Shown here piece by piece: positions 44,338 to 53,533 of a stretch of DNA of 64,000 bases; the first letter of the stretch is position 1, and every line of letters starts with the position of its first letter. The stretch comes from Skermanella aerolata KACC 11604 (GTDB taxonomy: Bacteria > Pseudomonadota > Alphaproteobacteria > Azospirillales > Azospirillaceae). The DNA is taken from NCBI RefSeq assembly GCF_000936425.1, contig NZ_AVFK01000005.1:62001-126000 (forward strand). The letters run 5' to 3'. Below the pieces are notes generated by a model, which made no database searches, had not been told where the DNA came from, and was given only the letters and a program-made list of their open reading frames with translations. A program made the translations under genes and the position numbers.

Positions 44338-45504
44338 TCAGGGTTGGCGGTTCGAGTGCCGGTCATCCAACGGGCCGAAGTCCGTGGCCCCGGTCCTTCG
44401 AGCGATGAAGCGGGACAGGCTGGGGCCGACAAACAGGACGACGAGAAAGCGCATGGTCTGGAGCGCCATCACGAACGGAACATCGACGTTGGAGGATGCC
44501 GCGATGATCGCGACGGAGTCGGCTCCTCCGGGGCTAGTGGCGAGATAGGCCGTCAGCGGATCGATGCCTGCCGTCCAGGTCAGCACCCAGGCGAAACCGC
44601 CGCAGATCGCGATCAGGGCGAGGATCGAGGCGGTCACTCGGGGCAGCGCCCGCAAGGCGTGGACGAGGATGGGACGGGTGAAGCGAACGCCGATGCTCCA
44701 GCCGACCACCGCGTAGCTCGCCGCCAGCAGCAGGGGCGGCAGCTCGATCGTCATGGTCCCGGAACCGTGAAGCAAGGCACCGGCGACCATCGGCACCAGC
44801 ATCGGTCCCGCCGGAACCCGCAGAAGCGGAGCGATGAACGCGCCGGCTGCGGCAAGCGCCATCGTTTCGGCGAAGGGCAGCCATTGGACAGCGCCGAGCC
44901 AGTCGGTAGCGGCGGCGTGACCGGGCGCCGGCGTCACCCAGATCCTTGCTACGATGCTTGCCACCACCGTCACGAGCACGACGCGCAGATACTGCATGAA
45001 GGCGACGAGGCGGACATCGGCCCCGAAAGCTTCGGCCATGAGCGTCATGGCGGATGCCGCTCCCGGACAGGAACCCCAGACCGCCGTCGTTCCGGGCAGA
45101 ACGCGCCAGCGCGTCAGCAGCAGCCCGATCAGGGCGCTCGACGCGATGACGGAGACGATCACGCCCGCGAACAAAGGCCAGTCCTGGGCCATCGTACCGA
45201 TGATTTCCGGCGTGATGGAACGTGCGATCATGCAGCCGATGACCGCCTGCGCCATGAAGAAAGGCAGGTGCGGCACGCGCAGCGTTCCCTGTCCGGCTGC
45301 AACGACGATCGCCGCGATCATGGGACCGAGCAGGAGCGCCGCGGGCAGCCCGACGGCTTCCAGAACCGCCACGAAGATGCCGGACAGGAGGAGCATCGCC
45401 GCCCACTGGACGCCCCGCCCCCGCGATCCGAACGACCCGAAATGCCGCCCGAGCACCTTGTAGAGCCGGGAGGGCCGCTCTGGCGGCGGAGAAACTGATG
45501 CCAT
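44338..45504 (-). CDS. AbrB-type (PF05145) membrane protein
   Basis: A 388-residue integral membrane protein with about ten helices and two related halves, each with the AbrB-duplication motif (GLPAALLLGPMIAA; RVPAGPMLVPMVAGALLHG) and a PG-A sequence (SCPGAASAMTLMAEAFGADVRLVAFMQYLR; TSPGGADSVAIIAASSNVDVPFVMALQTMR). Despite the 'AbrB' label it is not a DNA-binding regulator; related proteins were once called ammonia monooxygenase-like. Function is unknown, possibly transport. Confidence 0.88.
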   Translation of the reverse strand: MASVSPPPERPSRLYKVLGRHFGSFGSRGRGVQWAAMLLLSGIFVAVLEAVGLPAALLLGPMIAAIVVAAGQGTLRVPHLPFFMAQAVIGCMIARSITPEIIGTMAQDWPLFAGVIVSVIASSALIGLLLTRWRVLPGTTAVWGSCPGAASAMTLMAEAFGADVRLVAFMQYLRVVLVTVVASIVARIWVTPAPGHAAATDWLGAVQWLPFAETMALAAAGAFIAPLLRVPAGPMLVPMVAGALLHGSGTMTIELPPLLLAASYAVVGWSIGVRFTRPILVHALRALPRVTASILALIAICGGFAWVLTWTAGIDPLTAYLATSPGGADSVAIIAASSNVDVPFVMALQTMRFLVVLFVGPSLSRFIARRTGATDFGPLDDRHSNRQP

Positions 45505-45697
45505 TAAGTCAAATCACATGCGCCGTGCGGGTATTCGGGCAAATCGCACCAGCGCATCCCTGGATGCGGAAAGCTGGAGGCTGTATTGGAGTGCAGCCTT
45601 GCTACGCGGATATACGAGGATGCCCTGACCGAAGTCAACGACGGCGGTCAGCCTGCCGCCATGCGGTCAGATGCGCTTGTGGACCCGATACCCGGCT

Positions 45698-46009
45698 TCA
45701 CGGGCCGCTGGGCTTCAGGCCTTCGTAGTAGTTGGCGAGCGCCTCGATCTCGGCATCGGTCAGGGGTTTGGCAACCACGTTCATGACCTCGCTCTTGCGG
45801 GCGCCGCTGCGGAACTGTTCCAGCTGCTGGACCATGTAGAGCGACTTCTGGCCGGCGAGATTGGGGAAGACCGGGGAGGTGCCGACGCCGTCGCGTCCGT
45901 GACAGGTGATACAGGTACCGAGCTTGGGAACGTCCGCGGACTGGGCGAATGCGGACACCGGCAAAAAGGCCATGACGATGGTGGCCATGGCGGTGAAACG
46001 AAAACTCAT
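45698..46009 (-). CDS. Small periplasmic cytochrome c
   Basis: A 103-residue class I cytochrome c with a signal peptide (cleavage near SAFA-Q) and one heme site CITCH (33-37). Met in SEVMNVVAKPL is the likely sixth ligand. It probably accepts electrons from the sugar dehydrogenase encoded just upstream on the same strand and passes them to a terminal oxidase. A 12-bp perfect hairpin lies 28 bases before its ATG. Confidence 0.9.
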   Translation of the reverse strand: MSFRFTAMATIVMAFLPVSAFAQSADVPKLGTCITCHGRDGVGTSPVFPNLAGQKSLYMVQQLEQFRSGARKSEVMNVVAKPLTDAEIEALANYYEGLKPSGP

Positions 46010-46037
46010 AACGACTCCGGAATGAAGTAGCCGGAAA

Positions 46038-46067
46038 CTCCGGTGCCTGCTTGCACAGGCACCGGAG
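46038..46067 (-). other. Intercistronic hairpin between sugar dehydrogenase and cytochrome c
   Basis: Arms CTCCGGTGCCTG and CAGGCACCGGAG (46038-46049, 46056-46067) are perfectly complementary around a six-base loop. There is no U-tract on the downstream (minus) side, so a processing or stability role is as likely as termination. Confidence 0.6.
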
Positions 46068-46085
46068 CTCAGGCATCGCAAGTGC

Positions 46086-47336
46086 TTATTGGCCCTGATA
46101 CGAGATGCGGTAGATGGCGCCCGCCGTATCGTCCGATACCAGGAGCGAACCGTCGAGATACTGCTGGACGTCGACCGGACGCCCGAGATACTCGCCGGTC
46201 TTATCGTCCAGCCAGCCGGACGCGAAGACTTCCGTTCCCGCCGCCTTCCCGTCCGGACCGACGCGGGTGAACATGATGCGTGCCCCTATCGGCGTCGTCC
46301 GGTTCCAGGAACCGTGCTGGGCGCTGAAGATGCCGCCCTTGTACTGGGCCGGGAACATGTTGCCGTTGTAGAAGGTCAGGCCGAGATCGGCCGCGTGGGC
46401 GTCCATCTCGACTTCCGGCATCACCACGTCCGCAGGCGGCTCGTCCTTCGACCAGTCCTCCGTCCGGACCTTGCCGCCGCCGTACCAGGGATGGCCGTAA
46501 TTCTGGCCAGGCTGGCTGACGCGGTTGAGTTCGCCGGGCGGAATGTCGTCGCCCATGCCGTCCACCTGGTTGTCGGTGAACCATAGCGTCTTGTCACCGG
46601 GGTTGAAGGCGATGCCGACCGAATTGCGGATGCCCCGGGCATAGGTTTCCTGCGCCGTGCCGTCCCGGTTCATGCGCTGGATGCTGCCATAGGGATCCAT
46701 CTTGGGGCCCTTGTCGTGCGGCCAGACATTGTAGGGCTGCCCCATCGACAGATAGAGCTTGTTGTCGGGACCGATGGTGCAGACGCGGGCGCCATGGTTG
46801 AAGTGTTCTTCCTCCTTGGGGATGAACTGCTCCTTGACGACGGCGACGGCGACATCGGGGCCTTCGTAGAAGAACTCGACGGCCGGGAAAGCCAGCAGGC
46901 GGTTATGCTCCGCGACGTACAGGATGCCGTCGGGGCTCATGCACATGCCGTTGGGGATCTTGAAGTTCACGCTGGGCGCGAAGCGCTTGACTTCCTCGGC
47001 GCGACGGTCCTTGTCGCGGTCGGTGACGGCCCAGACGTCGGTCTTGCGGGTGCCGACGAAGACGGCGCCGACGTTGCGGCCGACGGCCATGTGCCGCGCA
47101 TCGGGAACGATCGCGTAGACCTCGATCTTGAAGCCGGGCGGCAGCTTGATCTTTTCGAGGTTCTTTGTGAGCTGAGCCAGTTTCGCCGGGTCTTGGGGAA
47201 CGGTCTTGAGCGTCAGGTCCGTTCCGGTCGTGCGGAAATCCTGCAGGCGGTTGAGGTTTTCCTGCGCCAAAGCGGCGCCGGACGAAAGACATGTCCCAAG
47301 CAGAAGGCAGCCGGCCAGAATCCTTAATCCAGGCAT
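46086..47336 (-). CDS. PQQ-type glucose/sorbosone dehydrogenase family protein
   Basis: A 416-residue secreted protein: signal peptide 1-24 (ending ALAQ), then a six-bladed beta-propeller like soluble aldose/sorbosone dehydrogenases. Features: IKLPPGFKIEVYAIVPDARHMAVG, IPNGMCMSPDGILYVAEHNRLLAF, ARGIRNSVGIAFNPGDKTLWFTDN and GSLLVSDDTAGAIYRISY. It is expected to use PQQ and oxidise a sugar or alcohol in the periplasm, passing electrons to the cytochrome encoded downstream. The substrate is unknown. GGGGAGGAAA precedes the ATG. Confidence 0.88.
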   Translation of the reverse strand: MPGLRILAGCLLLGTCLSSGAALAQENLNRLQDFRTTGTDLTLKTVPQDPAKLAQLTKNLEKIKLPPGFKIEVYAIVPDARHMAVGRNVGAVFVGTRKTDVWAVTDRDKDRRAEEVKRFAPSVNFKIPNGMCMSPDGILYVAEHNRLLAFPAVEFFYEGPDVAVAVVKEQFIPKEEEHFNHGARVCTIGPDNKLYLSMGQPYNVWPHDKGPKMDPYGSIQRMNRDGTAQETYARGIRNSVGIAFNPGDKTLWFTDNQVDGMGDDIPPGELNRVSQPGQNYGHPWYGGGKVRTEDWSKDEPPADVVMPEVEMDAHAADLGLTFYNGNMFPAQYKGGIFSAQHGSWNRTTPIGARIMFTRVGPDGKAAGTEVFASGWLDDKTGEYLGRPVDVQQYLDGSLLVSDDTAGAIYRISYQGQ

Positions 47337-47484
47337 GATCGTTTCCTCCCCATTGTTTCACTTGGAACTTCTTGTGAGTCCACAAGCGTATTTGATCTAG
47401 TTTTCAAGAATAGCCGGTCATTACCAAAAGAGGCATTCTCTCAAGTGGTAATACCACCACTGGGAAGGATAACGGATCTCCCGC

Positions 47485-48123
47485 TCAAGAAGGCCGCTCG
47501 GAGCCAATGGCCAGCCGGGCCGCCAGCCCGACGAAGATCGTCGCGGTGACATAGCGCTGAATACCTGAAATCGCCGGGTTCCGCGCCAGAACGGAGCCGA
47601 GTCCGCCAGCCCCCGCCCCGACCGCAAGGTTGACCAGCGTCCCGGACAGGTTGATGAGCATTCCCAGCACAAAAACCTGGAGTGCTACGGGTCCGGCGGC
47701 TGGATCGACGAACTGCGGCAGGAAGGCCAGGAAGAACAGCGCCACCTTCGGATTGAGAACATTGGTGACGGCGCCGTGGACGAACACGCGCCAAAGGCTG
47801 CGCCGCTCAGGCACCGCTCCCGCAACGCCGAGAGGCGGCGCCCGCAGGGTTTTCCAGGCGAGCCAGACCAGATAGGCCGCACCGGCATAGCGCACGATGT
47901 CGAAGGCCAATGGCGACGCGAGCAGCAGCCCCGCCAGCCCGAGTGCAGCCGCGGCCGTATGGACCAGCGTTCCAGCTCCGATACCGAGGGCGGCGACCGC
48001 ACCCGCCACCCTGCCCCGGTTCACTCCGGCCGCGAAACAGAACAGCATGTCGGGTCCGGGCGTCAGATTGAGCGCCAGGACGGCGGCCATGAAGAGGGCG
48101 AGGGTCGACGGATCGGGCAGCAT
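47485..48123 (-). CDS. LysE/RhtB family amino-acid exporter
   Basis: A 212-residue membrane protein with about six helices. The RhtB signature ALNLTPGPDMLFCFAAGVNRGRVAG is at the start, followed by AAYLVWLAWKTLR and the conserved NVLNPKVALFFLAFLPQFVDP. It exports a neutral amino acid or related metabolite driven by proton motive force; substrate not predicted. It is divergent from the DUF3750 gene. Confidence 0.93.
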   Translation of the reverse strand: MLPDPSTLALFMAAVLALNLTPGPDMLFCFAAGVNRGRVAGAVAALGIGAGTLVHTAAAALGLAGLLLASPLAFDIVRYAGAAYLVWLAWKTLRAPPLGVAGAVPERRSLWRVFVHGAVTNVLNPKVALFFLAFLPQFVDPAAGPVALQVFVLGMLINLSGTLVNLAVGAGAGGLGSVLARNPAISGIQRYVTATIFVGLAARLAIGSERPS

Positions 48124-48216
48124 CGTTCGATTTCCTGGGCAATAGCGGTGCGCCGCAGCAATTTTGGGAGGGAGCCGTCTTGGAATATCATAGAGTAGCG
48201 GATTATCTTATCTCTC

Positions 48217-49020
48217 ATGAAAGCCATGCTCGTATCGATGGCGGTTCTCCTGTTCCTGCTGACCGGCCCGATGCTGGTGGTGGCCATGGGGACCGTAACG
48301 CTGGGGGGACATTGGTCCACCGCCAGCCGGCAATCCTCCAACCAAGCCCCCGACCCCGCCACGACTCCCGAAGCGGTCGTCCAGGTCTACGCCGCCCGCG
48401 CCTTCTCGTGGCGCGGTGCATTCGGAATCCATCCCTGGTTCGCCGTGAAGCCGGCTGGAGCCACCAGCTACGTCGTCTACGAAAAGATAGGCTGGCGGGC
48501 GATGCGCGGCCTGTCCGCAGTCTCCATCGCGCAGCGGACGCCCGACAGCTACTGGTTCGGTCAGAAGCCGACGATCCTGGCGCAGCTGCGCGGAGAAGCC
48601 GCAGAGAAGGCCATCGCCAAGCTGGACGCCGCCGCGAAGGCTTATCCCTACGACCACACCTACCGGATTTGGCCCGGTCCCAACAGCAACACTTTCGCCG
48701 CCTTCGTCGCGCGTGCGGTCCCGGAATTGAAGCTGGACCTGCCGCCGACCGCGTTGGGGAAGGACTATCTGGCGCCCCGCAGCCTGTTTGCGGCCGCCCC
48801 AAGCGGCACCGGCTGGCAGTTCTCGCTGTTCGGCCTGTTCGGCGTGCTGGTTGCCGTCGAGGAAGGGGTCGAGGTCAACGTGCTGGGGCTGACCGTCGGC
48901 ATCGACCCGCTCGACTTCGCCATCAAGCTGCCGGGACTGGGGCGCTTGGGACCGGGGCCGGGACCGGAGGTGGATGCCGAGTTGATCGAGCGGGGACGGG
49001 AGACCAACAGCGGGAGCTGA
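48217..49020 (+). CDS. DUF3750 protein
   Basis: A 267-residue protein with an N-terminal membrane segment (LVSMAVLLFLLTGPMLVVAM) and the DUF3750 core: WRGAFGIHPWFAVKPAGA, YEKIGWRAMRG, DSYWFGQKPTILAQLRG, YRIWPGPNSNTFAAFVARAVPEL and DLPPTALGKDYL. The family has no known function; the core suggests a periplasmic or membrane-bound enzyme. It converges with the phosphatase gene across 18 bases. Confidence 0.86.
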   Translation: MKAMLVSMAVLLFLLTGPMLVVAMGTVTLGGHWSTASRQSSNQAPDPATTPEAVVQVYAARAFSWRGAFGIHPWFAVKPAGATSYVVYEKIGWRAMRGLSAVSIAQRTPDSYWFGQKPTILAQLRGEAAEKAIAKLDAAAKAYPYDHTYRIWPGPNSNTFAAFVARAVPELKLDLPPTALGKDYLAPRSLFAAAPSGTGWQFSLFGLFGVLVAVEEGVEVNVLGLTVGIDPLDFAIKLPGLGRLGPGPGPEVDAELIERGRETNSGS

Positions 49021-49038
49021 TGCGGTTGCGAACTCCCG

Positions 49039-49506
49039 CTACACCGTAGGTCCGCCGATGATGGGAAAGCGCTTCTTGATGCTGGCGCTCAGGATGTCCC
49101 TGACCTGCCGGTAGACCATCATCCGGGCATCCCGGTTGCCGTCGATCATCGATGGGTCGAGCGTGTTCCAGAACTCGACATCGCAGGCCATGGTCCGCGT
49201 CATTTCGACCGCACGGTGCTGAGCTTCCGGCGACAGCGAGATCACCAGATCGAACGACGTGTCTTCCAGGAAGTCGAAGGTCTTGCAGCGGTGCCGGGTC
49301 ATGTCGATGCCGATCTCGTCCATGACGGCGACCATGAACGGATCGGGCTCGCCTTCCCGCACGCCCACCGAATCCACATAGATCCGGTGACCGTGGAAAT
49401 ACTTCATGAGTGCTTCGGCCATGGGCGACCGGATCGCGTTGTACGTGCAGGCGAACAGCACGCTGGTGACAATGGCGCCTCCCGGCGCGCGGATCGTGTC
49501 GTCCAT
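49039..49506 (-). CDS. Low-molecular-weight phosphatase / ArsC-like protein
   Basis: A 155-residue protein of the low-molecular-weight tyrosine phosphatase/arsenate reductase fold. The P-loop is CTYNAIRS (Cys20, Arg26, Ser27); conserved partners include MAEALMKYFHG, DSVGVREGEPDPF, and EFWNTLDP holding the acidic residue. It lies 22 bases downstream of UPF0262 in the hisGD operon, as in many alphaproteobacteria, where it is not linked to arsenic. Its substrate is unknown. Confidence 0.85.
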   Translation of the reverse strand: MDDTIRAPGGAIVTSVLFACTYNAIRSPMAEALMKYFHGHRIYVDSVGVREGEPDPFMVAVMDEIGIDMTRHRCKTFDFLEDTSFDLVISLSPEAQHRAVEMTRTMACDVEFWNTLDPSMIDGNRDARMMVYRQVRDILSASIKKRFPIIGGPTV

Positions 49507-49528
49507 CTCCGCCCGCCCCGTCCGCCGA

Positions 49529-50023
49529 TCACCCGCGAATATGCAGTATGCAGATCAGGGTGAAAAGGCGCCGGGCGGTATTGTGGTCCACCTCCACCTT
49601 GCCAGCCAGACGCTCGCGAAGCAGTTCCGACCCTTCGTTGTGCAGGCCGCGCCGCCCCATGTCGATCGCCTCGATCTGGGATGGCGTCGCCTTCTTGATG
49701 GCTTTGTAATAGCTGTCGCAGATCATGAAGTAATCGCGAACGATCGAACGGAACGGCGTCAGCGGCAGCAATACCTTCGTCAGGTCGCCGTTCTCGGCAT
49801 TCCTGATGTCGAACAGCATCCTGTTGTCTTCCATGCTGAGATGGAGACGAAAGGGTCCGGCGTCCGGGTGCTCCTCCGGACGGAACAGGTTGTCCTCCAG
49901 CAGGTCGAAGATCGCCACCGCCCGCTCGTGCTCGACTTCCGCCGACCGCCTTACGACGCTGCGTTCGTCCAGAGCCACATGGATGATGCGGTGATTCTCA
50001 TTCGACGGCGGCTGGCTGGTCAC
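49529..50023 (-). CDS. UPF0262 family protein
   Basis: A 164-residue protein matching UPF0262: [35 protein letters not shown], and later [24 protein letters not shown] and [13 protein letters not shown]. The family is alphaproteobacterial and of unknown function, nearly always beside hisD. Its GTG start overlaps the hisD stop (GTGA), which implies translational coupling. Confidence 0.92.
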   Translation of the reverse strand: MTSQPPSNENHRIIHVALDERSVVRRSAEVEHERAVAIFDLLEDNLFRPEEHPDAGPFRLHLSMEDNRMLFDIRNAENGDLTKVLLPLTPFRSIVRDYFMICDSYYKAIKKATPSQIEAIDMGRRGLHNEGSELLRERLAGKVEVDHNTARRLFTLICILHIRG

Positions 50024-51321
50024 CTGGGAGCTCCATTGAGGCGGATCGACACGGACAGCGCATGGGCACCCAATCCCTCGGCTTCCGCCAGGGCCACGGC
50101 GGCCGGGCCGATGGCGGCCAAGCTGCCGGGATCGCAGCCGACCAGGGTCGTGCGCTTCATGAAGTCGAGCAGGTTGAGACCGGACGAGAAGCGCGCGCTG
50201 CGTGCCGTGGGCAGCACGTGGTTCGGCCCGGCGATATAGTCGCCGATGGCTTCCGGCGTGTGCCGGCCGAGGAAGATGGCGCCGGCGTTGCGGATGCGGG
50301 CGGCGAGCGCGTCGGGATCGGCGACCGCCAGTTCCAGGTGCTCGGGGGCCAGCCGGTCGACCAGCGGCACCGCCTCGTCCAGATCGGACACGACGATGAC
50401 GGCGCCATGGTCGCGCCAGCTCGCACCGGCGATCTCTGCGCGCGGCAGGGTCTTCAGGTGACCGTCGACCGCCGTCTTGACCGCTTCGGCGAAAGCGGCG
50501 TCGTCGGTGATCAGGATCGACTGGGCGCTGGTGTCGTGTTCCGCCTGCGACAGCAGGTCGGCGGCGATCCAGGCCGGATCGTTGGCGCCGTCGGCTACCA
50601 CCAGGATTTCGGACGGGCCGGCGATCATGTCGATGCCGACCGTGCCGAAGACATGGCGCTTGGCCGCAGCGACATAGGCGTTGCCGGGACCGACGATCTT
50701 GTCCACCGGCCGGATCGTTTCCGTCCCGTAAGCCAGCGCGCCGACCGCCTGGGCACCGCCGATCCGGTAGATCTCATGCACGCCCGCGATACGAGCCGCC
50801 GCCAGCACCAGCGGGTTGAGCTTGCCGTCGGGCGTCGGCACGACCATCGTCACGCGCTCCACCCCGGCGACCTTGGCCGGCAGCGCGTTCATCAGGACTG
50901 AACTCGGATAGGCCGCCGTCCCGCCGGGCACATAAAGGCCGACCGAATTGACCGCCGTCCAGCGCGCACCCAGCCGGACGCCAGCGGCGTCGGTATAGGA
51001 CAGCGCGTCGGGAGTCTGCCGCCGGTGGAAGTCCTCGATCCGCTCGGCCGCCAGCTTGAGCGCGTCCAGCAGGCCGGGCTCGATCGACGCCAGCGCGCGG
51101 TCGATCTCGTCGGCGGTCACGCGCATCGTCTCGACCGTCAGGGTGACACGGTCGAACCGGGCGGTGTAGTCAAGCAGGGCGGCGTCGCCTCGGGCGCGTA
51201 CGTCGGCCAGGATGGCGGCGACCGCGTTCTGCACGTCTTCCTGCGTCTCGCGCTTCGCGGCGAGCAGGCCGGTAAAGGCGGCTTCGAAGCCCGCGTCGCC
51301 ATGGTTCAGCTCAAGCGGCAT
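50020..51321 (-). CDS. hisD: Histidinol dehydrogenase
   Basis: A 433-residue zinc enzyme that oxidises histidinol to histidine in two NAD-dependent steps, the end of histidine synthesis. Hallmarks: [66 protein letters not shown] and the zinc/substrate-binding APEHLELAV. It overlaps hisG by 11 bases and UPF0262 by four, forming a tight operon whose other his genes are elsewhere. Confidence 0.97.
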   Translation of the reverse strand: MPLELNHGDAGFEAAFTGLLAAKRETQEDVQNAVAAILADVRARGDAALLDYTARFDRVTLTVETMRVTADEIDRALASIEPGLLDALKLAAERIEDFHRRQTPDALSYTDAAGVRLGARWTAVNSVGLYVPGGTAAYPSSVLMNALPAKVAGVERVTMVVPTPDGKLNPLVLAAARIAGVHEIYRIGGAQAVGALAYGTETIRPVDKIVGPGNAYVAAAKRHVFGTVGIDMIAGPSEILVVADGANDPAWIAADLLSQAEHDTSAQSILITDDAAFAEAVKTAVDGHLKTLPRAEIAGASWRDHGAVIVVSDLDEAVPLVDRLAPEHLELAVADPDALAARIRNAGAIFLGRHTPEAIGDYIAGPNHVLPTARSARFSSGLNLLDFMKRTTLVGCDPGSLAAIGPAAVALAEAEGLGAHALSVSIRLNGAPR

Positions 51322-52018
51322 CCACTGCCTCCCGGAAACGGTCGATCCAGCCGCCGATTTCGGTCGGCCGGGTTTTATAGGCTGCCCGATTGACGACCAG
51401 GCGGGATGTTACCTCGGCGATCTTCTCGATTTCCACCAAGCCATTGGCCTTCAGGGTCGAGCCGCTGGACACCAGATCGACGATCCGGCGGCACAGACCG
51501 AGGGTAGGAGCCAGTTCCATCGCTCCGTTCAGCTTGATGCACTCCGCCTGGACGCCGCGCGCGGCGAAATGCCGCCGGGTTATCTCCGGATACTTGGTCG
51601 CGACACGGATATGGCTCCACCGCGCCGGATCGTCCCCCTCCACCATTTCCTTTGGCTCCGCGACGCTCAACCGGCAGGCGCCGATGCGCAGATCCAGGGG
51701 TGCGTAGATTTCCGGATAGTCGAATTCCATCAGCACGTCGTTGCCTGCCACGCCCAGATGGGCGGCGCCGAAGGCGACGAAGGTCGCCACGTCGAAAGAG
51801 CGGACGCGGATGATGGTCACGTGCCCCAGATTGGTGGCGAAACGGAGCTGACGGCTGTTCTCGTCGTCGAAGGCCGGTTCCGGCACGATCCCGACGCGGT
51901 CCAGCATGGGCCGGACCTCCTTCAGGATTCGCCCCTTCGGCAAAGCCAGGACCAGCGGCTCGTTCGCCAGTGTGGCCGGGGTCGGCGTGACGGGTGCCGA
52001 TGTGGACGGGGTTGGCAA
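51311..52018 (-). CDS. hisG: ATP phosphoribosyltransferase (short form)
   Basis: A 235-residue HisG short form that starts histidine synthesis by joining ATP and [22 protein letters not shown] opens the domain; [17 protein letters not shown] and the PRPP-site [20 protein letters not shown] follow. Short HisG lacks the C-terminal histidine-binding domain and normally requires HisZ; hisZ is not in the window. The TTG at 52018 is chosen because GGAG lies six bases upstream; the frame is open for 57 more codons with no family match. Confidence 0.93.
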   Translation of the reverse strand: MPTPSTSAPVTPTPATLANEPLVLALPKGRILKEVRPMLDRVGIVPEPAFDDENSRQLRFATNLGHVTIIRVRSFDVATFVAFGAAHLGVAGNDVLMEFDYPEIYAPLDLRIGACRLSVAEPKEMVEGDDPARWSHIRVATKYPEITRRHFAARGVQAECIKLNGAMELAPTLGLCRRIVDLVSSGSTLKANGLVEIEKIAEVTSRLVVNRAAYKTRPTEIGGWIDRFREAVDAA

Positions 52019-52218
52019 CTGTGTCTCCAGAACTGCGCGGTTCCGGGGTGTGATAGCACAAACGGCGCGGTTGTCACTCCCGGTATATCTCGGGAGCCAC
52101 CTCCGTATCCAGGAACGGCATACGTAAACTGTCACCGTAATATAGGCAGCGTCTCGTCGTCCGTTGATGAACTCTCCGGCGGCGGGCATCGGCCCGCCGC
52201 CGGTCTACTCGTTCACAC

Positions 52219-52677
52219 TCAGGCCGCGTGGCTGGTTTCCGACTGCGTCAGCAGAGCGTAGATCGCCTCCGCACTGTCGGAGCCCCGCAGTTTGTCGCAC
52301 ATGGAGCCGTCGCGCAGCAGGCGGGACACCCTGGCCAAGGCCTTCAGGTGATCCGCGCCGGCCGCCTCGGGCGCCAACAGCAGAAACATCAGATCGACGG
52401 GCTGATCGTCGATGGCATCGAAATCGACCGGTCGTTCCAGCCGGGCGAAAACACCATAGACATGCTCCAGGTTGGACAGCTTGCCATGGGGAATGGCGAT
52501 GCCATGCCCCACGCCGGTCGTACCAAGCCTTTCACGCTCGAGCAGCACGTCGAAAACAGCTCTTTCATGCTGCCCAGTCAGTTCCGCCGCCTTTTTCGCC
52601 AATTCCTGCAACGCCTGCTTCTTGCTGCCGGCGCGCAGGTTGGCGATGATGCTCTGGGGCGTAATCAAATCTATCAT
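52219..52677 (-). CDS. ptsN: PTS IIA-like nitrogen-regulatory protein PtsN
   Basis: A 152-residue EIIA-Ntr. Phosphorylated on His64 in GIAIPHGKL, it is the end of the nitrogen PTS chain and regulates potassium transport, PHB and stress pathways in relatives. Other features: GTTGVGHG and LMFLLLAPEAAGADHLKALA. It is the last gene of rpoN-hpf-ptsN; spacing from hpf is 22 bases with a possible short hairpin at 52690-52709. Confidence 0.95.
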   Translation of the reverse strand: MIDLITPQSIIANLRAGSKKQALQELAKKAAELTGQHERAVFDVLLERERLGTTGVGHGIAIPHGKLSNLEHVYGVFARLERPVDFDAIDDQPVDLMFLLLAPEAAGADHLKALARVSRLLRDGSMCDKLRGSDSAEAIYALLTQSETSHAA

Positions 52678-52699
52678 AAGCGTCTAAAGCGGTGCCCGA

Positions 52700-53359
52700 T
52701 CAGGCACCGGCTCCCTGAGAACCTGCGGGATCGATCCAGCCGACGTTACCGTCCTGCCGGCGATAGATCATGTTCAGGCCGCCATGGGCACGATTGCGGA
52801 ACATCAGAGCCGGAAGCTCCGCAAGGTCCAAACGCATGACAGCCTCACTCACGGTAAGGGTATCGATGGCTGTCGTCATCTCGGCGATGACAACGTGCTG
52901 GTTGCTGTCGTCCTGGCCGGCGCCGGACGATGCCGGGACGGCGTCGTGCGTATCCTCGTCATGCCCGTCCATATGGGCGTCTTCGGGCTCCGCTTCCAGA
53001 ATGTAGTTGGTAGCGGGAAGCGTCTCGAACGCGACGGCACCGTCGACACCGTTGTCGCCACCCTTGTGGTGATCCTTCAGGCGGCGCTTGTAGCGGCGCA
53101 GGCGCTTGGCGATCTTGTCGGCAGCCGTATCGAAGGCTGGGTACGGCTCGCTGGCCTCCGCATTGCTTTGCAGAAGGATATTGCGGCCGACATGCACCGA
53201 AATGTCGGCTTTGAAGAGGTGCGCCTCACGCGAGAAGACCACATTGGCTTCAATCGGGCGACCGAAGTATTTGCCTACGATGGCGGTTAGGCTTTCATCG
53301 ACGTGGGTACGCAGGGCGTCCCCGACGTCAAGCTGTTTGCCTTTGACGGATAGGTGCAT
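52700..53359 (-). CDS. hpf: Long-form ribosome hibernation promoting factor
   Basis: A 219-residue protein with an N-terminal HPF/RaiA fold (MHLSVKGKQLDVGDALRTHVDESL, then VGRNILLQSNAEASEPYPAFDTAADKIAKRLRRYKRRLKDH) and a C-terminal dimerisation domain (SEAVMRLDLAELPALMFRNRAHGGLNMIYRRQDGNVGWIDP). It inactivates and pairs 70S ribosomes in stationary phase. ATG 53359 is chosen because the fold begins there; ATG 53470 would add 37 residues with no conserved pattern. Between rpoN and ptsN, its common place. Confidence 0.92.
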   Translation of the reverse strand: MHLSVKGKQLDVGDALRTHVDESLTAIVGKYFGRPIEANVVFSREAHLFKADISVHVGRNILLQSNAEASEPYPAFDTAADKIAKRLRRYKRRLKDHHKGGDNGVDGAVAFETLPATNYILEAEPEDAHMDGHDEDTHDAVPASSGAGQDDSNQHVVIAEMTTAIDTLTVSEAVMRLDLAELPALMFRNRAHGGLNMIYRRQDGNVGWIDPAGSQGAGA

Positions 53360-53533
53360 GACGTAGGTTGTCCGGTGTTCTGGGCCCGTATTTTTGGGAT
53401 CAAGCAGGGTGGCGTCACTGCTGGGCCGTGACGATAATGACGCCTCCCTATAGTTTTCATACAGCCTCATGGCTGCAAACCGTTCCCGGATTGGCGAACC
53501 CCTATCCTCCGTCCGGTTCCGCCGATCTGGTTC

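Noticed and set aside
46134-46146. GATACCAGGAGC resembling the palindromic element's left end
   Set aside because: Lies inside the sugar dehydrogenase coding sequence with no core or right end; chance match.
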